From NCBI GenBank assembly GCA_014379795.1, contig JACMLC010000760.1, positions 1 through 8,627 on the forward strand: a stretch of 8,627 bases of DNA, written 5' to 3'. The DNA comes from Pyrinomonadaceae bacterium. Lineage in GTDB: Bacteria; Acidobacteriota; Blastocatellia; Pyrinomonadales; Pyrinomonadaceae. Under the pieces are notes generated by a model. It was not told the origin of the DNA. It searched no databases and was given only the letters and a program-made list of their open reading frames with translations. This document shows, one piece after another, positions 1 to 4,650 of the stretch; position 1 is the stretch's first letter, and each line of letters starts with the position of its first letter. The translations under genes were made by a program, and so were the position numbers.

Positions 1-197
1 AAGTTGCGCGCAGAGAACTACCAAGATCGCGCATCGTATTCAATCCCGCTCGCCCGCAATAGCACTGACGGCAGACCTTTCTGAGCGCGTCTTCAACGCG
101 CCATCGTTATTTGTGTTCGGCTGTTCCAGACGTTGCACGTCTGGCTACCTTCTCTGAGCCGCTTGCGCGGCTAAAGAAGAAGCTTGCGTAATATGAG
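1..197. other. Left flank with no confident gene
   Basis: No complete gene is visible here. In plus frame 1 the first 81 bases read as an open frame of 27 codons (beginning KLRAENYQDR and ending STDGRPF) that stops with TGA at 82-84. This could be the 3' end of a plus-strand gene entering from the left. A second plus frame is also open to about 155, so the evidence for either is weak and I recognise no family. If the first frame is real, it converges with the serine hydrolase gene that ends at 198, and the hairpin pair at 126-172 sits between the two 3' ends. Confidence 0.3.
126..172. repeat. Paired perfect hairpins, REP-like intergenic element
   Basis: There are two perfect inverted repeats in a row. 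The first is CCAGACG at 126-132 and CGTCTGG at 138-144, with a 5-nt loop TTGCA. The second is AGCCGC at 157-162 and GCGGCT at 167-172, with a 4-nt loop TTGC. They are 12 nt apart. They lie 26 bp beyond the stop codon of the minus-strand serine hydrolase. Neither is followed by a T-run on either strand, so they do not look like classical intrinsic terminators. Paired GC-rich hairpins beyond a stop codon are typical of REP/BIME-type elements, which may stabilise mRNA 3' ends. Dispersal across the genome cannot be seen from one window. Confidence 0.5.
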
Positions 198-1649
198 CTA
201 TTCAATTTTCTTTGCCGGATGGTCGCCGTTTTGATGCAAGGTCAGGCCGGTGACTTCGCCCTTCTCGTTCTTGTTGAAAGTCAGGCTGATCTCAGTTGCC
301 GCTTCCAGATAAAAGTCCGCTTCTGACTTCGCGGCCAGCTTATTTTTTCCCTGTCCTGTCGCCTGTAAGTGCAAAGCGTCGTTTTCCAGCGTGACGGTCA
401 GGATAAACTGCGGAGCCAATTCATATTTGCCGACGTATTTTTGCAGGCTTGCCGCGTCAACCTTGACGGCAGCGGGGAAAGTCAGCTTGTCTCCCAAATA
501 GATGTCAACAATTTTTTGGGAGATTCTGCCGGGTCTGAAGCTGCCAAGGTTTGACAGCACGACGACCGTAAAACGCTCCTGCGGAAAACGCGTGATGTCG
601 GTTCTAAAGCCTGCCCAACCACCGGAATGACCAACCATTTCCAGACCGCCGTATTTGCCTATGCCCCAGCCGAAGCCGTACCCGGTCTCCTTGCCGCTCG
701 CGAGCTTGGCCGAAGTGAAAGCCTGTTTGAGCGTCGCCGCCTTGACCAGCTTCTCTGTGTAGAGAGCCTGATCCCAGAGATACATATCTTCGATGGTCGT
801 GTTGACGTTGCCATCGCCATAAATGAGATTCAAGGGCGTGTAGTCAACATTCGTGTACTTGCCTGCTTCCATCCCGTAGCTGATCGCGCGATTCTTAATC
901 TTCGGCCTCGTCTCGTCCGAGACGAGCGTGTGGTTCATGCCCAATGGCTGAAAAATATTTTCTTTCAAAAACTGCGCTAAAGATTTACCGGACGCTTTGA
1001 CGACGATCTGCCCCAGCACGACATAGCCTGAATTGCTGTACTCCCATTTCTCGCCGGGAGCAAAGCGCAACTCTTTCTGCTCTGCTAAGAGCTTCACAGT
1101 ATCGGCAGAGGTCGGCTCAAAGCCTCCGGCTTTCCAGTTCTTATCAATCTTGCCGTTCGCCGTCAGGATTTCCATGTAGTCGGGCAAGCCCGCTGTGTGA
1201 TTGAGAATGTGCCGGACTGTAATCTTCTGCGCGTAGGCCGGAAAGTCCGGGAAGAATTTTGAGAGCGGGTCATCAAGACTCAGCTTGCCGCGCTCCGCGA
1301 GCATCATGACGGCCATAGACGTGAACTGCTTGGAGACGGAAGCCAGATCGAAAACCGTGTCGTGGCGAATCGGCTCTTTGGTCTCGACGTTGGCGAGGCC
1401 GTAGCCCTTCTTGAGCAGGACGCGCCCGTCCTGCACGACGAGGACGACTGCGCCGGGCGTCTCGCCCTTACTCCATTCAGCCATCAAGGCATCAACCTGC
1501 GCCGCGCGCCCGGCATCCTTTGCCGCGGCGGCAGACGCTTGCGTCTGATTCGATTTGTCCGCAGACTTAACGCCTGTCGTTTGCCCGAAAGACAGCGCGG
1601 CAAAGAGGCATAAAGACAGCGCGACAACGAGCAGTTTTTTTATCTGCAT
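198..1649 (-). CDS. Exported serine hydrolase, beta-lactamase class C / DD-peptidase family, with DUF3471-like C-terminal domain
   Basis: This is a 483-residue exported enzyme of the class C beta-lactamase / penicillin-binding-protein-like family (Pfam Beta-lactamase). Family members are acyl-serine hydrolases acting on D-peptides, esters or beta-lactams, so the substrate here is unknown. A signal peptide covers about residues 1-23 (MQIKK, then a hydrophobic stretch ending near FGQ). All three catalytic motifs are visible: S104-V-S-K107 (SxxK nucleophile and base), Y204-S-N206 (YxN) and H341-S-G343 (the HxG version of KTG, usual in this esterase-like branch). Residues 402-483 form a separate beta-rich domain of DUF3471 type, homologous to the neighbouring small protein. 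I chose the ATG at 1649 because GAAGGAG lies 4 nt upstream and a signal peptide follows at once. A start at 1778 would add 43 implausible residues. It probably acts in the periplasm. It lies 153 bp downstream of the small exported gene on the same strand. It is unlikely to be a resistance-type beta-lactamase. Confidence 0.93.
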   Translation of the reverse strand: MQIKKLLVVALSLCLFAALSFGQTTGVKSADKSNQTQASAAAAKDAGRAAQVDALMAEWSKGETPGAVVLVVQDGRVLLKKGYGLANVETKEPIRHDTVFDLASVSKQFTSMAVMMLAERGKLSLDDPLSKFFPDFPAYAQKITVRHILNHTAGLPDYMEILTANGKIDKNWKAGGFEPTSADTVKLLAEQKELRFAPGEKWEYSNSGYVVLGQIVVKASGKSLAQFLKENIFQPLGMNHTLVSDETRPKIKNRAISYGMEAGKYTNVDYTPLNLIYGDGNVNTTIEDMYLWDQALYTEKLVKAATLKQAFTSAKLASGKETGYGFGWGIGKYGGLEMVGHSGGWAGFRTDITRFPQERFTVVVLSNLGSFRPGRISQKIVDIYLGDKLTFPAAVKVDAASLQKYVGKYELAPQFILTVTLENDALHLQATGQGKNKLAAKSEADFYLEAATEISLTFNKNEKGEVTGLTLHQNGDHPAKKIE

Positions 1650-1755
1650 AATTCTCCTTCGTGCATGTTTACGCACGCACGGAAGCTTTGGTTTCTCTGG
1701 ATTGGCGCGGGAGTGAGGCCGTTGTGACCACCCGACAAAATTCCATGACAAAGCC

Positions 1756-1776
1756 GAGTTGGACTGACGCCAACTC
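1756..1776. terminator. Hairpin between the two exported-protein genes, weak terminator or attenuator
   Basis: This is a perfect 7-bp stem, GAGTTGG (1756-1762) with CCAACTC (1770-1776), and a 7-nt loop. On the minus strand it begins 26 nt after the stop codon of the small DUF3471-like gene and precedes the serine hydrolase leader, but the sequence after it (GGCTTTG) is a poor U-tract. On the plus strand it is followed by a T6 run at 1782-1787, 5 nt from the stem, although no plus-strand gene here needs a terminator. It may attenuate read-through between the two genes. The call rests on structure only. Confidence 0.35.
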
Positions 1777-1802
1777 ATAAGTTTTTTATTGCGGCGGGTG
1801 TG

Positions 1803-2180
1803 TTATTTGATTCTCTTGGACGGATAATCCTTGCCGCCAATCGTGACTATGACCCCGACCACAATGGTGTTCTTTTCGTCCCACACGAATTTGAGGCGTG
1901 CATTGACGGCGGATGAGAAGAATTGATCGGCTGCCTCTTCGGGCTTGAACTCGACTTTCTCGTCGCCCGTCGGCTGCCCCATCAATTTGCCGTTCTCGTG
2001 TGTGATGGTCAGGATAAATCCCTCTGAGACCTGATACTCTCCGGCGTAGAGGTCGTAACTTTTCGCTTCCTTCTTTTCCTGCGCTGGTTTCTCTTGAGCT
2101 TTTCCGTCCTGCGCGGTCGCGCTCAACGCGAGTGGCGAGAACGCGCAGAGGCAGATTAAGAGTGCGAGTATTTTTTTCAT
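1803..2180 (-). CDS. Small exported protein, stand-alone DUF3471-like domain
   Basis: This is a 125-residue exported protein. It has a clear signal peptide (MKKILALL, then a hydrophobic core, with an A-T-A site at 21-23 suggesting cleavage before Q24). A charged linker rich in Ala, Gln, Glu and Lys follows at about 27-41, containing the repeated string AQEKPAQEK. The single domain at about 42-125 aligns without gaps to the start of the C-terminal domain of the serine hydrolase encoded next to it. Y45, G47, Y49, the FILT block at 55-58, E62-N63, L66, Q69 and T71-G72 match Y405, G407, Y409, F415-T418, E422-N423, L426, Q429 and T431-G432. No catalytic motif is visible, so it may be a binding or accessory module. 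The start is well supported: AGGAG lies 5 nt before the ATG. It could be co-transcribed with the hydrolase 153 bp downstream, though a hairpin lies between. The function is unknown. Confidence 0.85.
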   Translation of the reverse strand: MKKILALLICLCAFSPLALSATAQDGKAQEKPAQEKKEAKSYDLYAGEYQVSEGFILTITHENGKLMGQPTGDEKVEFKPEEAADQFFSSAVNARLKFVWDEKNTIVVGVIVTIGGKDYPSKRIK

Positions 2181-2239
2181 CTTATCTCCTTCGACAAAAT
2201 TAGTTCAGGGGAGAAGTGTTATTTGAAGAACCCGGATTT

Positions 2240-2348
2240 AGCCACAGAGACACGGAGACACGGAGATTACCAATGGAATTTTATATAGCATCTACTTTAT
2301 CTGTTTCTTCCTGCTCTCCGACCTCTGTGGCTCTGTGTCTCTGTGGCT
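2240..2348. repeat. Octamer-built inverted repeat A (CCACAGAG type)
   Basis: These are two arms of about 27 nt around a 55-nt AT-rich loop. The left arm holds three tandem octamers: CCACAGAG (2242-2249), ACACGGAG (2250-2257) and ACACGGAG (2258-2265). The right arm holds CTCTGTGG (2323-2330), CTCTGTGT (2331-2338) and CTCTGTGG (2339-2346). The outermost octamers pair perfectly and are extended by AG/CT. The middle pair has one G-T wobble. The inner pair has one mismatch and one wobble. It lies 24 bp beyond the GT2 stop codon and 59 bp upstream of the small exported gene's start. From memory, CCACAGAGACACAGAG-type strings recur between genes in many environmental bacteria, but I could not verify that here. 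It may act as a transcript 3' structure for the GT2 gene. Confidence 0.75.
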
Positions 2349-2372
2349 GATTTTGTTTGGCGCTTCCGGCGC

Positions 2373-3995
2373 TCAGGTGCGGCGGATTGCGGCTATCGGA
2401 CGCCATAGATTCTGCAAGCGACGCGCGCCACCGGCCTGCAAGATGCTCATCAAACCCATATAACCATAGCCGAAACAGAAGAGCGAGAGAAACGGAATCG
2501 TTCCCCACAAACTGAACCGCACGGCATAGAGAATGGCGAGCAGGAAATAGACCGCGAAGCTCAATTCGATCAGCGGCAGCCAACCGCGCTTGCGTTTATA
2601 CTTCTTGCGCTTCCATGTTTCATCCGACGCTTCTTCGACCTGATACTTCGGCGTCCGCACAAACTCCGTCTTGAAACCGACGATGGCTTCCAAGACCGCA
2701 CGCGCGTTCGAGAAAGCGAGGCCGATGCCGATAGCCATCACCAGCGGCAAATGCAAGAGCCGCTTTGTCCGCTTCTCGTCTAAGTACCACACGCCCGTTC
2801 CGTAGAAAAGCACGACCGAGATAGTCGAGAAAAACAGGAGCGGCACGTCAAACACCATCAAGTGATAAAAGCCCTGATTGTATCGGACGAGCAGCAACGG
2901 GAATTGCAGAAAGCTGACGACGATCATCAAAGGATAGCTGATGTTTCCCGTCAGGCGAAAGAACATCTCAAGCTTGACACGCAAGGGCAAGGGCGCAGCC
3001 CAGATGCGGCGATAGAGCTTGATGCCTACCTGCATCACGCCTTTGGCCCAGCGGCGTTGCTGAGCCTTAAAAGCATTAATCTCAACCGGAATTTCCGAAG
3101 GCGCTTCTTCGTCCAGCAGGTAAACAAAACGCCAGCCCATCAGTTGCGCGCGGAAAGACAGGTCTGTGTCCTCTGTCAACGTGTCATGCTGCCAGCCGCC
3201 GCTCATCTCTATGGCCTTGCGCCGCCAGATGCCAGCCGTCCCGTTAAAGTTAAAGAAGCCGCCAGTGCGATTTCTGACCGTTTGCTCTACGACGAAGTGG
3301 CCGTCAAGCATGATGGTCTGAAGGCGTGTCAATAGATTGTAATTGCCGTTGATGTGCGACCAGCGCATCTGCGCGCAGCCGACCAGTGGGTCTGTAAAAA
3401 AGTCTACCAGCTTACGCAAACAATCCGGCTTCGGCACAAAGTCCGCATCGAAGATGGCGACCAGCTCGCCTTTGGCAGACTTCAAGCCATTCTCCAACGC
3501 CCCTGCCTTAAAGCCCGTCCGGTCTGTGCGATGTATGTAGTGTATGTCGAACCCTTTTCGCGCATAAGCCTCGACGGTTGCGCGTGCGAGCTTGACCGTT
3601 TCGTCCGTCGAATCGTCAAGCACCTGTATCTCAAAACGGTCGCGCGGGTAATCAATCTCCGTGATGGATTTCAATAGACGCTCGACGACATACATCTCGT
3701 TAAAGAGCGGCAACTGCACAGTGATGCGCGGCAGTTCGTTTTCGGCAAAGAGCGCTTTCGGCTTGGGCACGAGCTTGCGATAACGCCAGAAGTCTATGAC
3801 CTGCTTGACGCGATAGCCGCCGTAAATGGCAAGGATGCCGAGAATGCTGAAGTAGAAAATCAGAATCGTGTAATCGAATGCGTCCAGACGATACAGCGGG
3901 CTGATATTTCTGGAGGTCTGCTCGACGACATTCAGATAGTTCTTCATCAACTCTTCGGTCGTCGGAATAATCGCGGCGAGCGCGTGGAGGGACAT
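2373..3995 (-). CDS. Membrane-embedded family 2 glycosyltransferase, cellulose-synthase-like
   Basis: This 540-residue processive GT2 enzyme probably polymerises or transfers a sugar from a nucleotide-sugar donor at the cytoplasmic face of the inner membrane. It has one N-terminal membrane segment (about 41-61), a cytosolic GT-A domain (about 88-320) and about five C-terminal membrane segments (about 348-371, 380-402, 415-438, 472-495, 498-520). The processive GT2 signature is complete: D127-D128 (the first Asp region), D183-A-D185 (metal binding), T274-E-D276 with the catalytic Asp, and Q312-x-x-R315-W316. There is no PilZ domain and no BcsB or BcsZ partner nearby, so bacterial cellulose synthesis is not indicated. 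The shape resembles CslA/mannan-synthase-like GT2 proteins, and the product is unknown. The start is uncertain. The ATG at 3995 lacks a good Shine-Dalgarno, an in-frame TTG lies at 4022, and the ATG at 3947 is preceded by GAAGAG. All domains are downstream of any of these. It is divergent from the M36 protease gene. Confidence 0.92.
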   Translation of the reverse strand: MSLHALAAIIPTTEELMKNYLNVVEQTSRNISPLYRLDAFDYTILIFYFSILGILAIYGGYRVKQVIDFWRYRKLVPKPKALFAENELPRITVQLPLFNEMYVVERLLKSITEIDYPRDRFEIQVLDDSTDETVKLARATVEAYARKGFDIHYIHRTDRTGFKAGALENGLKSAKGELVAIFDADFVPKPDCLRKLVDFFTDPLVGCAQMRWSHINGNYNLLTRLQTIMLDGHFVVEQTVRNRTGGFFNFNGTAGIWRRKAIEMSGGWQHDTLTEDTDLSFRAQLMGWRFVYLLDEEAPSEIPVEINAFKAQQRRWAKGVMQVGIKLYRRIWAAPLPLRVKLEMFFRLTGNISYPLMIVVSFLQFPLLLVRYNQGFYHLMVFDVPLLFFSTISVVLFYGTGVWYLDEKRTKRLLHLPLVMAIGIGLAFSNARAVLEAIVGFKTEFVRTPKYQVEEASDETWKRKKYKRKRGWLPLIELSFAVYFLLAILYAVRFSLWGTIPFLSLFCFGYGYMGLMSILQAGGARRLQNLWRPIAAIRRT

Positions 3996-4112
3996 AGCAG
4001 TTAATTCCAAATCTAAAATCAAAACAGCGGGGAATGCTTTTCTCTTAAAGCAACGGCGGCGAAACCGTAAAATCCCGCTCGTGTGTACCGGCTCGCCGTT
4101 ATCTCACACAGT

Positions 4113-4151
4113 GCGGGCAGCGCACCTGCTTCAAGCATTCGCGCTGCCCGC
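4113..4151. repeat. Perfect GC-rich dyad with nested inner palindrome
   Basis: GCGGGCAGCGC (4113-4123) and GCGCTGCCCGC (4141-4151) form an 11-bp perfect stem. The 17-nt loop itself contains TGCTTCAAGCA (4127-4137), a second palindrome centred at 4132, the same centre as the outer stem. The structure is therefore symmetric through two levels: an outer stem, a 3-nt internal bulge on each side, then an inner 5-bp stem. No T-run follows on either strand, so it is not an intrinsic terminator. It lies about 118 bp upstream of the GT2 start. It could be a REP-like element, an operator, or a structured leader of the GT2 mRNA. Confidence 0.55.
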
Positions 4152-4152
4152 C

Positions 4153-4257
4153 ATGAGACGCGAGATTGTACCCTATCGGATGCCCGGAGGAAAGGTCGCA
4201 AACGACCTGAACGAGGAGGAGATTGAAACTATCTCTTCCCTGCTTTATCCAAATTAG
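4153..4257 (+). other. Doubtful 34-codon open frame
   Basis: An ATG at 4153 opens a frame encoding 34 residues (MRREIVPYRM near the start, then an acidic stretch DLNEEEIETI, ending LLYPN) with a TAG stop. An in-frame GTG at 4081 would extend it to 58 residues through the dyad, but that extension looks random. The tail reads like a natural amphipathic, acidic helix, which is the only reason to list it. No Shine-Dalgarno precedes the ATG, which begins 2 nt after the dyad. It could be a small peptide, a remnant of a gene's 3' end, or chance. Confidence 0.18.
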
Positions 4258-4266
4258 GACACCACC

Positions 4267-4440
4267 TTATTGCAATGGTTTTTGCAACAAGACCTCCTTA
4301 TCTGCTATTCTAAAATCTCTTACCCGATAAAGATAGGCAGCAGAGGCGCTGTTGCCGATGCCCCAAACGGCCAACATGATAGCCAGAGTAGTCATGATGG
4401 CAAACGACTGAGAGAGCTTTTTTGAATCTGTCCGGCCCAA
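4267..4440 (-). pseudogene. Possible small membrane or exported protein remnant
   Basis: In one minus-strand frame a 57-codon stretch runs from a TTG at 4440 (an in-frame ATG lies at 4395) to TAA at 4267-4269. It reads like a signal peptide or single membrane helix. A short segment with two lysines comes first, then a hydrophobic run (MTTLAIMLAVWGIG), then N-S-A-S-A followed by a charged tail (YRVRDFRIADKEV). No Shine-Dalgarno stands before either start. An A6 run lies just inside the N-terminus (4417-4422 complement region). A one-base shift there would join it to another open frame starting MTGAAQYTRL upstream. It may be a decayed 5' gene fragment, a true small membrane protein, or chance hydrophobicity. 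Confidence 0.25.
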
Positions 4441-4635
4441 AACAGAGGCGAGTGTATTGCGCTGCTCCTGTCATCCTCGCAAAGACAGGGCATGTGTGTG
4501 GCAGTTCATCCAAACCAAGAACGTTAGGGCAATTTTTCAAACGGTTAAAATCGCAAGGCGTCCTTCGATAACTTTCGCCCGTGGGAAGCCGCGCCACCGT
4601 ACGATTTATTGCTTTACCCTCAACCAACACTAAAC

Positions 4636-4640
4636 GGAGG
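4636..4640 (+). promoter_or_regulatory. Shine-Dalgarno deciding the M36 protease start
   Basis: GGAGG lies 10 nt before the ATG at 4651 and only 1 nt before the ATG at 4642. The latter spacing is too short for initiation, so 4651 is the better start and gives a normal signal peptide (MRQRLIVGLL). A TTG at 4609 upstream has no ribosome site. Confidence 0.7.
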
Positions 4641-4650
4641 AATGAGAATA

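Larger units (their letters stand above)
3996..4650. other. Divergent intergenic region, about 650 bp, between GT2 and M36 protease
   Basis: This region should contain the promoters of both divergent genes, but I cannot point to a convincing -35/-10 pair on either strand. It contains the strong dyad at 4113-4151, two doubtful short frames (4153-4257 plus, 4267-4440 minus) and two smaller palindromes. Those are TTGCAA at 4270-4275 with TTGCAA at 4282-4287, and CCTGTC at 4467-4472 with GACAGG at 4484-4489. The last 150 bases before the protease gene look like an ordinary leader ending in a clear Shine-Dalgarno. I did not recognise a known riboswitch. Confidence 0.5.

Noticed and set aside
1580..1649. 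Lipoprotein signal in the serine hydrolase (LSLC at residues 11-14)
   Set aside because: The residue before the Cys is Leu rather than Gly, Ala or Ser, and the hydrophobic core continues past it, so an ordinary signal peptide fits better.
1650..1778. N-terminal extension of the serine hydrolase to an ATG at 1778
   Set aside because: It would place 43 non-hydrophobic residues before a clear signal peptide and skip the GAAGGAG site directly before the ATG at 1649.
2240..2348. Repeat A as a CRISPR array
   Set aside because: The repeats are 8-nt contiguous units forming an inverted repeat with no spacers and no cas genes.
2862..3335. 157-codon plus-strand frame opposite the GT2 gene
   Set aside because: It lies entirely inside the GT2 coding region, which has all catalytic motifs; no Shine-Dalgarno or recognisable domain.
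4520..4650. Possible riboswitch in the protease leader (strings such as GCAAGGCG)
   Set aside because: I compared it from memory with cyclic-di-GMP and other common classes and could not match the conserved core.
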